DNA of 64,000 bases from Pandoraea norimbergensis (GCF_001465545.3 NZ_CP013480.3:2976001-3040000), one strand, 5' to 3'. Positions 7,508-18,315 are shown, counted from the stretch's first letter. Translations and numbers: made by a program. The notes: a model not told the origin generated them from the letters alone.

Positions 7508-8986
7508 ATGCAAGTTCCCTACACCCCGGCGCGCGAAGCCCAATCGGCCGGCGCGGCCGGTCAATACCGCACGCTCTGGCGCTGGCATTTCTACGCTGGC
7601 CTGTTTGTCATGCCATGGCTCATGGTGCTGGCGATCACCGGCACGCTGTACGTTTTTCAGCCGCAAATCGAGTCGTGGATTTACCACGACCGCTTGATCG
7701 TCACCGCACAGAACACCCCGCGACTGGCTGAACAAACGCTGATGGATCGTGCCGCCGCGTCGCTCCCCACAGGTGCGCAAATCAGTTCGGTCGAGGTCAA
7801 TCGCGACCCGGCACGCAGTGCCGAATTCATTTTCCGGCTGCCCGGCGGCGAGCGCGAAAACGTCTACGTCAACCCCTATACGGGTACGGTGCTCGGCACG
7901 CTCAGCGTGCAGAACCGGCTGATGGCGCAAGTGCGTCAATTGCATCGATCGCTCATGCTGGGCAAGCCGGGCGAGTTGCTCATGGAGCTCGCCGGTTGCT
8001 GGACGCTCGTGATGTTGGCGACCGGCGTTGCCCTTTGGTGGCCGCGCGGCGGCACGTCATGGGCCAATGCGTTGCGTCCTCGCTTGCAGTTGCGCGGTCG
8101 CCCGCTGCTGCGGAATCTGCATGGTGTTGCGGGCTTGTGGCTCGCGGCGGGTGGTCTGGCGTTCGTGCTGACGGGGCTGCCGTGGTCGGGCTCGTGGGGC
8201 AAGCAATTCAAGGCGCTGGCGACGCAAGCGGGCATGGGCTCGCCACCCGGTGCGTGGGGCGAAGCGCCAGTGCGCTCGCAGATTCCCACCCGGCCGATGA
8301 AGATGGACGATCTTCCGCTCGCGCAAATGCCGTGGGCAGTCGGCGATACGAACGTGCCGACGTCTGCGCCCACGGGCCATGAAAGCCACGCTGGGCACGA
8401 AGGTCATGCGGGCCACGAAGGCATGGGCGCTATGGGCATGTCGCCGACACAATTGCGTGCCGAGGGCGCGCTGCCGATCGATCGCGTTATCGATATCGCC
8501 GCACGCAACGGTGTCGCCAGCGGCTACAGCCTCGTCGTGCCGTCACGCCCCGATGGGGTCTATACGGTGTCGTACTTCCCTGCCGACCCGCGCGTGGAGC
8601 GCACGCTGCACATCGATCAGTACAGCGGCAAGGTGCTTAACGACATCGATTACGACGCTTACGGCGGCGTCGCTCAGGCGATCTCGTATGGCACATCGCT
8701 GCACATGGGACGTTACTTCGGTGCGGCCAATCAGTGGCTGTGTGCGCTGATCTCGATGGGGCTCTTTGCGATGGCCGCAACGGGCGCTGCGATGTGGTGG
8801 ATCCGGCGGCCCGCGCGCACGCTGGGGGCGCCGTCACGCAGTCAGACGCGTCCGCCGATGCGCGGCTGGACCATCAGCATGTGGGTGCTAGGGTGCGTGT
8901 TCCCGCTGATGGGTGCGACGATGGCACTCGTCTGGGCCGTCGATCGTGTGATCGTCAAGCGCCAGCGCACGCCCGTGCCGCTGTGA
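7508..8986 (+). CDS. PepSY-associated transmembrane protein (PiuB/iron-regulated membrane protein family)
   Basis: 492 residues with four predicted membrane helices: RTLWRWHFYAGLFVMPWLMV near the N terminus, a pair around residues 160-240 (ELAGCWTLVMLATGVALWWP and GLWLAAGGLAFVLTGLPWSG), and two at the C terminus. Periplasmic PepSY segments lie between them. A loop around residues 290-312 is very rich in His, Gly and Met (GHESHAGHEGHAGHEGM), a likely metal-binding insert. Family members act as inner-membrane ferric-siderophore or metal reductases beside TonB uptake systems. The internal ATG at 7508 is preferred because the upstream extension lacks family character. It is probably co-transcribed with the DUF2946 gene. 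Confidence 0.83.
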   Translation: MQVPYTPAREAQSAGAAGQYRTLWRWHFYAGLFVMPWLMVLAITGTLYVFQPQIESWIYHDRLIVTAQNTPRLAEQTLMDRAAASLPTGAQISSVEVNRDPARSAEFIFRLPGGERENVYVNPYTGTVLGTLSVQNRLMAQVRQLHRSLMLGKPGELLMELAGCWTLVMLATGVALWWPRGGTSWANALRPRLQLRGRPLLRNLHGVAGLWLAAGGLAFVLTGLPWSGSWGKQFKALATQAGMGSPPGAWGEAPVRSQIPTRPMKMDDLPLAQMPWAVGDTNVPTSAPTGHESHAGHEGHAGHEGMGAMGMSPTQLRAEGALPIDRVIDIAARNGVASGYSLVVPSRPDGVYTVSYFPADPRVERTLHIDQYSGKVLNDIDYDAYGGVAQAISYGTSLHMGRYFGAANQWLCALISMGLFAMAATGAAMWWIRRPARTLGAPSRSQTRPPMRGWTISMWVLGCVFPLMGATMALVWAVDRVIVKRQRTPVPL

Positions 8987-9011
8987 TTTCGGTGCTGCCG
9001 ATCGTGCGGCA

Positions 9012-10208
9012 TCAGTCGTCTTGCGATGGCGGCACGCCGACGTAGGCGGCACGAGGTCGAATCAGGCGCGTGCTATCGCGTTGCTCAAGGGCGTGGGCAA
9101 TCCAGCCGATCGTGCGGCCCAACGCGAACAAGCCGAACGCTGCGCCCAGCGGCAGTTGCAGATGGCGCCGAACCGCCACGAGTGCGAAATCGAGCGATGG
9201 CCGCTGGCCCAGCAGCGCGTCGGCAGTATCGATGATGGTTTGCCACGCCGGATGCGCGGGCAGCACGCGCGCAAGCATCGCACTCGCGCGCACGTCGCCT
9301 GCCGGATACAGGTGATGGCCGAAGCCGGGCAACTTCTCGCCGCGCGCCAGTCGCGCGCCCATGCGTGCCGCGATATCGACTTCGCCGACCTCCTCCCACA
9401 TCGCCTCGTTGCGCGCCGTGGTGCCACCGTGACGCGTACCGGTGAGCGCCGCGAGTCCGGCGATCACCGATGCGCGCAGGCTGGCGCCGGTCGAAGCCAC
9501 ACATCGCGCCGTGAAGCTCGACGCATTCAACTCGTGATCGGCACACAGCACGAGCGCCATGCGAATCAGATCAGCACCCTCGGCATCGTCGATACCCCAA
9601 GCGCTTGCGCACTGTTCGTGAATTGACGCAGTGCTTGGCGCAGTACCCAGCAAGCACGCCGTCATCAAACGCAACAGCGCGCCACTGCCCTGTGCAACGC
9701 GAATGGGGTCGCGCTGCCAAATCGCCGTCGACGCATCGTCACTGGCAACGGTAAAGCATGGCAGCAGCGCGGCTTCGGCGCGTTGGCTACGGTAGCTCTC
9801 CAGCGTCAACACGGGCCAATCCGACGCTCTCGGCAAGCCGCCATCACCAAACGCCGTCGCCTCGTCGCATTGCCAGAGCCACCCTGCTGTCGCTTCGACC
9901 GACGCCGTTTGGGCCATCGTCAATGCATCGCGCCCCCGGTAGTAGCAGCGACCGTCTTCAATCAACGTGATCGCCGATTCGAGTACCGGTGTGCCCCAAT
10001 CCAAGGCCGCCTTGGCGACCTCTTTCGGTTTCCGGCCCCGCGTGCGCTGTACCGCCAGCCGCTCAACGTCCACGACGCGGTAGCGCCGTTCGCGATGCGT
10101 CTTGCCCGGTTCGGCGTGCAATAGCCCCCGGCTCACATAGGCGTAAAGCGTTTGCAACGACACGCCCAAGTGCTCGGCAGCCTGCTTTGCAGTGAAATAA
10201 TTTGTCAT
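9012..10208 (-). CDS. Citrate synthase family protein with N-terminal helix-turn-helix
   Basis: 398 residues. Residues 1-50 form a MerR/excisionase-like HTH (FTAKQAAEHLGVSLQTLYAY), followed by a basic linker. The rest is a citrate synthase-like fold. It keeps the catalytic-type GFGHHLYPAGD segment and an altered HGG-NEA motif (HGGTTARNEA). Such fusions form a recognised subfamily, but whether they make citrate, methylcitrate or only sense acyl-CoA is unresolved. The gene diverges from a CoA-transferase gene, with a quasi-palindrome between them. A regulator or enzyme acting on the same CoA thioester as its neighbour is a reasonable inference. Confidence 0.85.
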   Translation of the reverse strand: MTNYFTAKQAAEHLGVSLQTLYAYVSRGLLHAEPGKTHRERRYRVVDVERLAVQRTRGRKPKEVAKAALDWGTPVLESAITLIEDGRCYYRGRDALTMAQTASVEATAGWLWQCDEATAFGDGGLPRASDWPVLTLESYRSQRAEAALLPCFTVASDDASTAIWQRDPIRVAQGSGALLRLMTACLLGTAPSTASIHEQCASAWGIDDAEGADLIRMALVLCADHELNASSFTARCVASTGASLRASVIAGLAALTGTRHGGTTARNEAMWEEVGEVDIAARMGARLARGEKLPGFGHHLYPAGDVRASAMLARVLPAHPAWQTIIDTADALLGQRPSLDFALVAVRRHLQLPLGAAFGLFALGRTIGWIAHALEQRDSTRLIRPRAAYVGVPPSQDD

Positions 10209-10268
10209 GACATCAATGGTTTAGCGGTGCTTTTGAAGACATCACTCTATGCATGAATTCGCAATAGA

Positions 10269-10285
10269 TTGACTAAGTTAATCAA
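10269..10285. promoter_or_regulatory. Quasi-palindromic candidate operator between citrate synthase-like and CoA-transferase genes
   Basis: TTGACTAAGTTAATCAA matches its own reverse complement at 14 of 17 positions. It sits in an AT-rich patch of the 176-bp divergent intergenic region. It could bind the HTH-citrate synthase protein, but no second copy was found to support this. Confidence 0.4.
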
Positions 10286-10384
10286 TATTGACAATAAAAT
10301 CCATCGGCATAAGCTTCAATGCGCCGGCAGTCTCGCATCGCGACTCATTGCGATGTTTCCATCGATTCATTCGAGGACTTCCTC

Positions 10385-11875
10385 ATGCGTGTTACCGAAT
10401 CCAGCGGACTTGGCGCCACCCGGCGCCCCGATGCCGTATCGCTCGCCGAAGATTCCACCTTTGTCGACAACTACTTGCGCGAGATGCTTCGTGCAGTCGA
10501 TCACGACACCTCGTCGCATTCGATCGACACCACGTCGCTCACGCTGAGTGGCCATGGCGCGTTGCCTTGCGCGTTTCCGTTCACCGATTTCGCGACCGCG
10601 GCCATCGCCACGGCGAGTCTCGCGGTTGCAGCCCTCGGCACGGGTGAAGCGGGCAACTACGGTCTTGCGAGCGACGTCGCACTGCCTGCTGTGAATGTCG
10701 ACCGGCGTCTTGCCTCGTTCTGGTTTCAGACATCGTTCCGCGCGCAGGGCTGGACGTCGTCGCCTCTGTGGGACCCGATCGCGGGCGATTACCGAACCGC
10801 CGATGGCTGGATCCGGTTGCACACCAACGCGCCGCATCACCGTGCTGCCGCGCTCGCCGTACTCGGCGTGCCGGGAGAACGCGACGCCGTGACGCAGGCC
10901 GTGTCTACATGGCAGGCCGATGCGCTGGAAGCGCAAATCGTCGCCAACGGTGGCTGCGCTGCCGCCATGCGAACGCTCGCGCAATGGGAGGCGCACCCGC
11001 AAGGTTTGGCCGTGGCGGCAGAACCGCTGCTGCACTGGCAAACGTTTGACGCGGGAGCAACGACGACGCGCACCGGCGCATGGCGACCGTTTGCAGGCCG
11101 TCCGCTCTCCGGCATTCGCGTACTGGATCTCACACGCATTCTGGCCGGGCCAACGGCGACACGTTTTCTCGCGGGTTTCGGCGGGCAAGTGCTGCGCATC
11201 GATCCGTTCGGCTGGGATGAACCGGGCACGGTGCCGGAAGTCGTTCTGGGAAAACGTTGCGCGCGTCTGGATCTGAAACAGGCGGACGGTCGAGCCACGC
11301 TGGAGGCGTTGCTGCGCGATGCCGACATCGTCGTCCACGGCTATCGGCCCGATGCGCTGGAAAATCTCGGACTGGGTGCCGAGCGCCGGCGTGAGCTCAA
11401 CCCGGGCCTGATCGACGTCTCGCTCGATGCCTACGGCTGGCAGGGACCGTGGCACGCGCGCCGGGGCTACGACAGTCTGTTGCAGATGAGTGCGGGGATC
11501 GCGGATGCGGGCATGAAGGCCGCCAACGCGGCGCGTCCGGTGCCCCTGCCCGGGCAAGGGATCGACTATGCGACGGGATATCTGATGGCGGCCGCCGCCG
11601 TGCGCGCGCTGGCGTTGCGTCAGACACAAGGGCTCGGGGCGACGATTCGCGGGTCGCTGGCCCGTACCGCGCGCCTGCTGGTGACCCACCGTACGCAGAC
11701 ACCTCCTCCGCCGCCACTCGCTGAGGAGACCGCCGACGACTTGTCGACACGAATCGAAGATACGTCATGGGGCCCGGTACGTCGGGTGGCAACACCGATG
11801 ACGATTGCCGGGACGCCGGTCGATTGGGCGCTGCCCGCGATGGCGCTGGGCACGGCAACGCCTGAGTGGCCCTAA
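10385..11875 (+). CDS. Class III CoA-transferase (CaiB/BaiF family)
   Basis: 496 residues. The CaiB/BaiF core begins around residue 238 (PLSGIRVLDLTRILAGPTAT) and continues with FGGQVLRIDPFGWDEP, RCARLDLKQADGR, DIVVHGYRPDALENLGLG and GLIDVSLDAYGWQGPWHARRGYD. The ~235 residues before it also look CaiB-like (WTSSPLWDPIAGDYRTADGW), consistent with a duplicated or circularly arranged subfamily member. Family enzymes move CoA between carboxylic acids. The donor and acceptor here are unknown. The start ATG is preceded by weak signals. It diverges from the HTH-citrate synthase gene and overlaps the convergent GGDEF gene by 3 bp at its stop. Confidence 0.83.
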   Translation: MRVTESSGLGATRRPDAVSLAEDSTFVDNYLREMLRAVDHDTSSHSIDTTSLTLSGHGALPCAFPFTDFATAAIATASLAVAALGTGEAGNYGLASDVALPAVNVDRRLASFWFQTSFRAQGWTSSPLWDPIAGDYRTADGWIRLHTNAPHHRAAALAVLGVPGERDAVTQAVSTWQADALEAQIVANGGCAAAMRTLAQWEAHPQGLAVAAEPLLHWQTFDAGATTTRTGAWRPFAGRPLSGIRVLDLTRILAGPTATRFLAGFGGQVLRIDPFGWDEPGTVPEVVLGKRCARLDLKQADGRATLEALLRDADIVVHGYRPDALENLGLGAERRRELNPGLIDVSLDAYGWQGPWHARRGYDSLLQMSAGIADAGMKAANAARPVPLPGQGIDYATGYLMAAAAVRALALRQTQGLGATIRGSLARTARLLVTHRTQTPPPPPLAEETADDLSTRIEDTSWGPVRRVATPMTIAGTPVDWALPAMALGTATPEWP

Positions 11876-13656
11876 GCGCCCGTCCCTGCCAGCCGGGCCG
11901 CACGCAGTTGGCGTTCGGCCTGACTGAGCAAGGCGGAAATATCCGCCACGGCCGACGATACGACGGCACGCTCGCCAACGGGATCGATATCGTCGGTCAC
12001 CGGTTCCGCCATCGCGATACCGAAGCTCGCCGAGACGGTTAGTACCTCGCCATCGCCCAGCGGCAATGTGCTGGCTTCGATGCGTCCGCGCAGCAGTTCG
12101 GCGAATTGCTGCGCGCGCGATTCATCCAGCACGCGTGCCAGCACGACAAAGGCGTCGGCGCCCAGTCGCCCCACGACATCGCCCGGCTGGCAGGTATTCA
12201 GACACACCGCACTCACGCGGCGCAACACGTCGTCACCGACATGGTGTCCCCACGTGGCGTTGATTTGGGTGAAGTTGTCGATATCGAACTGGATCAGCGC
12301 CACGCGCCCCGGCGCGGGCATGGCGCATAGCGCACGCGCATGCCGCTCGAAAGCGCGCCAGTTCAGCAATCGTGTGAGGGGATCGGTGTCGGAGAGCATT
12401 TCCAGTTCGCCGACCAGCCGTGCGCGCTCGCGACGCAGTTGCATCAGTTCGATGCCGCTGAGTTGCAGGATGCGCAGCGCCTTGAACATCGTGCGCACTT
12501 CCGGGCGATGCATCGAGAGTTCTTCACCGACCACCGCCAGATGCGGATCGCCCTTGGCCAGCGCGTCGATGACGCCAGCGGCCGTCTCCAGCGGATAAAC
12601 GACATTGCGCCGGAAGTTGCGCATGACCAGATAGATCATCAGCACCACGGCGATCTCAGCCACGGCGGTCGCGATCAGCAAGTGCAACGCCGAGGTGCGC
12701 CGGGCGTCGACCTTCTCCTGCGCCAGCGTCAGCATGGCATCGCGAAAGTCGGTGATCGAGCGCATCGTCGGGACGTATTGGCGAGCAAACGTTGCCGTCG
12801 AAAACGGCGCGGGTTTCGGCTGACTCGCTAGTGTCCGTACCGTCGCCACGTAATGCAGGCCGGCACCAAAGTACTGGGTATTGAGCGCCGAGACGATCCC
12901 TGCGGGCAGCTCTGACGGGTCGGACAAGCGCGACGTGATCATCTCGCGCAGTTGTTCGATACGGCCGAGAATCCGCTCCATGGCGCGTTGATCAGCCTCT
13001 GTGAGCGTCTGACCGGTAGTGAGCGACGCGGTGAATTGGGAGCCGAGTTGTCCAGCGTATTCGCGCAGATCGGCCGCCAGACGGGCAAGAATGATGTAGT
13101 GCAGCGCCTCGGGAGCGCCGCGCGCGATGATGTCGATGCGGGTGGAGGCGACCGGCGTGAAATCGGCGATCACGCGAATCATGCGATCGACGGCGTCTCG
13201 CACGGCGGCATCGCTGCGCATTTCGCGCGGGCGCTGCACCAGCAGGTCGACGTTGGCGCTGGCCGCCGCAAGATCCAGCCGCGCTTTCTCCACCGCACGC
13301 AAACTGGCGCCGCAGCGCTCGCAGTGGTCGGACGAGAGCACGTAAAGGAGTCGATCGAGTTGGGAGTTCGTGGCCTCTCGCGCGGTTCTCAGGGCGGTGA
13401 CGGCCTCCTGCGGCAACGGCAGGTCGGCACCCAGCACGGCATTGGCGGGTCCGCGCTCGGCGGATGCCTTCTCCATCGCCAGAAGCGTGGCGCGCAACGC
13501 GTCGAACCCCTGAGCAGCATCGCTGGCACGTTGATACGACCGCCAGGCTAAGGTCAGCAATCCGGCGCAAAGCACGATAACGACAAAGACGATGGCCAGA
13601 TTCTGCAACCGCAGACGGCCCGTCAGTGGCGAGGCAGACGGTAAATTACGCTTCAT
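11872..13656 (-). CDS. Membrane protein with degenerate GGDEF domain
   Basis: 594 residues. A membrane helix at about 20-38 and a second near 320-342 bracket a ~280-residue periplasmic sensor region rich in helices, with a C-x2-C pair (HCERCGASL). After a HAMP-like linker and coiled coil, the GGDEF domain starts at SDTDPLTRLLNWRAFERHAR. The metal-binding region is intact (FDIDNFTQINATWGHHVGDD), but the signature reads G499-A-D-A-F503 instead of GG(D/E)EF. Loss of the second Gly and the catalytic Glu predicts no diguanylate cyclase activity. It may bind GTP or c-di-GMP, or act only in signalling. The gene seems monocistronic. Confidence 0.85.
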   Translation of the reverse strand: MKRNLPSASPLTGRLRLQNLAIVFVVIVLCAGLLTLAWRSYQRASDAAQGFDALRATLLAMEKASAERGPANAVLGADLPLPQEAVTALRTAREATNSQLDRLLYVLSSDHCERCGASLRAVEKARLDLAAASANVDLLVQRPREMRSDAAVRDAVDRMIRVIADFTPVASTRIDIIARGAPEALHYIILARLAADLREYAGQLGSQFTASLTTGQTLTEADQRAMERILGRIEQLREMITSRLSDPSELPAGIVSALNTQYFGAGLHYVATVRTLASQPKPAPFSTATFARQYVPTMRSITDFRDAMLTLAQEKVDARRTSALHLLIATAVAEIAVVLMIYLVMRNFRRNVVYPLETAAGVIDALAKGDPHLAVVGEELSMHRPEVRTMFKALRILQLSGIELMQLRRERARLVGELEMLSDTDPLTRLLNWRAFERHARALCAMPAPGRVALIQFDIDNFTQINATWGHHVGDDVLRRVSAVCLNTCQPGDVVGRLGADAFVVLARVLDESRAQQFAELLRGRIEASTLPLGDGEVLTVSASFGIAMAEPVTDDIDPVGERAVVSSAVADISALLSQAERQLRAARLAGTGA

Positions 13657-13792
13657 TCACGATCACACCGTCGGCCAAACGGTACGTACTCCCCTTGTAA
13701 CTGTCACCGGCGGCAAGCCGGGACAGCGGCCAAACGGCTGACGGCGACAATGCACGCCCGGCACACGGCGTTCACGCGTTGACGCCGCGAAC

Positions 13793-13807
13793 GCCCCGGA
13801 ACGGGGC
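13793..13807. terminator. Small GC hairpin between fadH and the GGDEF gene
   Basis: GCCCCG, a GAA loop and CGGGGC form a 6-bp stem about 90 bp downstream of the fadH stop and 137 bp upstream of the GGDEF start. There is no T-run, so it is at best a pause site or weak terminator. Nothing else stands out in the 240-bp gap. Confidence 0.25.
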
Positions 13808-13896
13808 ATTCAGCGAGACGGCGCATTGTCTCATAGTGCGTTTCACCGACGAGGAGACATCCCAAATTACCGGACGCCCGCATCGCCTGTCACAGA

Positions 13897-15993
<2,097 letters not shown>

Positions 15994-15994
15994 T

Positions 15995-16012
15995 TATGCA
16001 ACCAGTTGCATA
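15995..16012. promoter_or_regulatory. Candidate PadR operator 1 (18-bp perfect palindrome)
   Basis: TATGCAAC-CA-GTTGCATA: two perfect 8-bp arms with a 2-bp centre, 77 bp upstream of the fadH start. The ATGC/GCAT ends are in keeping with PadR-family operators (ATGT-N8-ACAT type). The same arms recur 51 bp away. Confidence 0.75.
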
Positions 16013-16045
16013 GTTTGATGGCGATTCTAAGGCGACAGCGGCCAC

Positions 16046-16063
16046 TATGCAACGGGTTGCATA
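16046..16063. promoter_or_regulatory. Candidate PadR operator 2 (18-bp perfect palindrome)
   Basis: TATGCAAC-GG-GTTGCATA, the same arms as operator 1, centred 51 bp from it (about five helical turns) and 30 bp upstream of the padR start. The two sites on one DNA face between divergent genes suggest joint control of fadH and padR. Confidence 0.75.
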
Positions 16064-16092
16064 GGTGGAATAGAGTGCCTACACTGCCGGGC

Positions 16093-16653
16093 ATGCCGCT
16101 CGCCCACGCCTTGATGACCTCGCTGCTGGAGAAATCCTCTTCGGGGTACGACCTTGCCCGCCGTTTCGACAAATCGATCGGCTTCTTCTGGCACGCCACG
16201 CATCAGCAAATCTATCGGGAACTGGCCCGCATGGAGGCCGCCGGGTGGATCGTCTCGACGGCCGCCCCGGACGGGGGGCGAACACGCAAGCGCGTCTATC
16301 GGGTGGTGGATGGCGGACGGGACGAGTTGCTGGCGTGGGCGGCAACACCGACGGAGCCGTCGGATTTGCGCGACGACCTGATGGTGCGTCTGCGCGCCGA
16401 TGCCGCGATGGGGACGTTGGGGCTACAACCGGAATTGCGTCGGCGTGCAGGATTGCATGCGCAAAAACTCGCGGCCTACCGGGCGATCGAAGCCCGCGAC
16501 TTCCCCGCAGGGGTTGAACTTTCGCGGGAGCGGGCGTTGCAGCGCCACATCCTCATGCTGGGCGTGAGGTATGAGCAAGGCTGGCTGGACTGGACGCGCG
16601 AGGCGCTGGCGTTGCTGGAACAGTGGGATGGGGTGGAAGTCAAGCCGGACTGA
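16093..16653 (+). CDS. PadR family transcriptional regulator
   Basis: 186 residues. The N-terminal winged helix is typical of PadR (MPLAHALMTSLLEKSSSGYD, then FFWHATHQQIYRELARMEAAGWI). The C-terminal domain is helical (Vir/AphA-like, LMVRLRADAAMG, LHAQKLAAYRAIE). It should bind the two palindromes in front of it and repress the divergent fadH gene until a ligand, perhaps a fatty acyl-CoA or aromatic acid, releases it. The leader to the ATG is short and lacks a good Shine-Dalgarno. Its stop overlaps the convergent AbiEii gene by 14 bp. Confidence 0.9.
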   Translation: MPLAHALMTSLLEKSSSGYDLARRFDKSIGFFWHATHQQIYRELARMEAAGWIVSTAAPDGGRTRKRVYRVVDGGRDELLAWAATPTEPSDLRDDLMVRLRADAAMGTLGLQPELRRRAGLHAQKLAAYRAIEARDFPAGVELSRERALQRHILMLGVRYEQGWLDWTREALALLEQWDGVEVKPD

Positions 16654-17683
16654 CATCCGCCATGCGGGCGTTCACCATGTCTTGAATGCGCTGGCATCTG
16701 GCCATCAATTCGTCGAACGCAACGTCGCCGCTGATCAGAACGCTGTCATCGATCATGGCGAGGTAGTCGCTCGCAAGTGAATCGCGCGCCTCATCCTTCG
16801 GCACTAGGCACAAACCACCCGCCACCGCCGGGCCGTAATCGATGCCCCGCCCATCACCATCCTTTTCGGGATAGAACCACGCCTTATGTTGCGCGACCAG
16901 GGATGCGACGCCAACATCAGCGAGAACCGAATCAAACCCGGCGCTGTTGGCAATCGACATCAGATCGTGCCAGTGGCGCGAGTAACGCTCGCCCCGAACT
17001 CTCCCTTGCGCGCAATAGACGTGTACTGCTGTCGCCTTCTCCCAGAAGGTGCGAGCCAGACTCATAACGACAGGCGTTGCCCGTGGAAATGAGATGCCAT
17101 CAAGGCGCCCGTCCATATCGCACTGCACGGCCATTGCCGTGTGAGGCTCCCCCGTGGCTCGCCCGCCAAACTCGAGTCTCACGGCCGGCGCAACGTAGCC
17201 CGTGCCACCCCCAGTCAGGGCAGGATAAGTCAGCAAAACGGTGTCCAAGTCCTTTCCGGTCAACGCCAGTGTCACTCCCTCCAAGCCATCCTCGGCGAGG
17301 CTTTTCTCGATCACCGGAATCACATTGGCGGTGATCCAGTGCGGAAGCGCGCGTCGGACTGCCGCCGACCACTTATTGGACTGGCTTCGGCTGGGTGGCA
17401 GAAATCCGCCATCGGGAATCAACTCTGGGATCAGTTTGCGAATGTCGTAGGTCAGATCGATGTCTTCCGAAAACCGGTCGATGACCCGGTACGCCTTGGA
17501 GAGCGATGTACCGCCCTTGAAGGTCAAATCGTCAGCCAGTTGCGAGGCAAAAAGCGCCCGAAGCGTCCAGACCACCCAGACATCCTTCTCCAACAGGTGC
17601 GCCGGGCGTCCGATCTGTTCGCGCGAAAATTCAGAGGCTTCGTACTGTTCGTTCTTGCTCAGATCAAAGAAATACTCAGCCAC
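16640..17683 (-). CDS. abiEii: AbiEii-type nucleotidyltransferase toxin
   Basis: 347 residues. The nucleotidyltransferase motif is plain near the N terminus (LTFKGGTSLSKAYRVIDRFS followed by EDIDL), and further family blocks follow (RTFWEKATAVHVY, RYSRHWHDLMSI). I chose the GTG at 17683. It overlaps the antitoxin stop (GTGGCTGA) and has AGGAG 7 nt upstream; a TTG six codons earlier is less likely. AbiE systems abort phage infection or stabilise DNA: AbiEii transfers nucleotides to a cellular target, recently shown for some members to be tRNA, and the AbiEi partner counters it. Here it is the second gene of a two-gene operon. Confidence 0.87.
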   Translation of the reverse strand: MAEYFFDLSKNEQYEASEFSREQIGRPAHLLEKDVWVVWTLRALFASQLADDLTFKGGTSLSKAYRVIDRFSEDIDLTYDIRKLIPELIPDGGFLPPSRSQSNKWSAAVRRALPHWITANVIPVIEKSLAEDGLEGVTLALTGKDLDTVLLTYPALTGGGTGYVAPAVRLEFGGRATGEPHTAMAVQCDMDGRLDGISFPRATPVVMSLARTFWEKATAVHVYCAQGRVRGERYSRHWHDLMSIANSAGFDSVLADVGVASLVAQHKAWFYPEKDGDGRGIDYGPAVAGGLCLVPKDEARDSLASDYLAMIDDSVLISGDVAFDELMARCQRIQDMVNARMADVSPA

Positions 17684-18272
17684 GCAACGACTCCTGCCCA
17701 ATCGCCTTTGCCATCCATGAGGGCAACGCAGCGCGGGCCGCGATCAAAGTCCCCCAGTCAGCTTTGGACAAGCTTCGATGGAGTGCGTCCAGCGACTCGC
17801 TCACGTGCGATTGGCCCATCCATGCCAAGGCGCGCACCGCGTCGCCCGCAGGACTGCTGCCCAAGACAAGCATCCATTGGGGGGCATGCTTGATCGTCAC
17901 CATGGATCGGCCGAGTGTCAGGTTTCTCGTCCGCCCGGAGGACAGGAAGACCTCACGCGTCGGCACCTGTTGCGTCAACCCGAGCGCATTCGCCGAATTC
18001 GCACCGTGAGGCACCAGCGTTTCGCCCGACTGTTCCGCGACTGCCTGCGCGACCTTCTCGGGCGACGGCGAGCGTTTGCCGAACCGGCTCAATACCGGGG
18101 CAACGTAGATCCCGCGCGATACACGCAATAGCTCCCCCGATTTCGTCAGACGCGAAAACGCCTGATCGATCGCCGCCCGGCTTCCCAGATGCAGAAATTC
18201 CTTGGGCGAGAGAACGCCTCCTTCAGGAAGGCCGTGGGCGTGCATACGGATGGATTCGGGCAACTTGGTCAT
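17676..18272 (-). CDS. abiEi: AbiEi-type antitoxin/autorepressor (DUF6088)
   Basis: 198 residues. The N-terminal winged helix (VLSPKEFLHLGSRAAIDQAF, then LTKSGELLRVSRGIYVAP) matches DUF6088/AbiEi antitoxins; the C-terminal domain contains VPHGANSANALGLT and FLSSGRTRNLTLG. AbiEi proteins neutralise AbiEii and bind inverted repeats in their own promoter. The start ATG has GAGGTG 5 nt upstream, and an inverted repeat lies 17-43 bp further upstream. The stop overlaps the toxin start, keeping antitoxin translation ahead of toxin. Confidence 0.86.
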   Translation of the reverse strand: MTKLPESIRMHAHGLPEGGVLSPKEFLHLGSRAAIDQAFSRLTKSGELLRVSRGIYVAPVLSRFGKRSPSPEKVAQAVAEQSGETLVPHGANSANALGLTQQVPTREVFLSSGRTRNLTLGRSMVTIKHAPQWMLVLGSSPAGDAVRALAWMGQSHVSESLDALHRSLSKADWGTLIAARAALPSWMAKAIGQESLRG

Positions 18273-18288
18273 TGAGACACCTCACTTT

Positions 18289-18315
18289 GTCAGAAAGTAT
18301 ATATTAGTTTCTGAC
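18289..18315 (-). promoter_or_regulatory. Inverted repeat in the abiE promoter, candidate AbiEi operator
   Basis: GTCAGAAA and TTTCTGAC are perfect 8-bp arms separated by an AT-rich 11-bp spacer (TATATATT inside) that could hold the -10 box. It is 17 bp upstream of the abiEi start, as expected for an autorepressor site. Confidence 0.65.
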
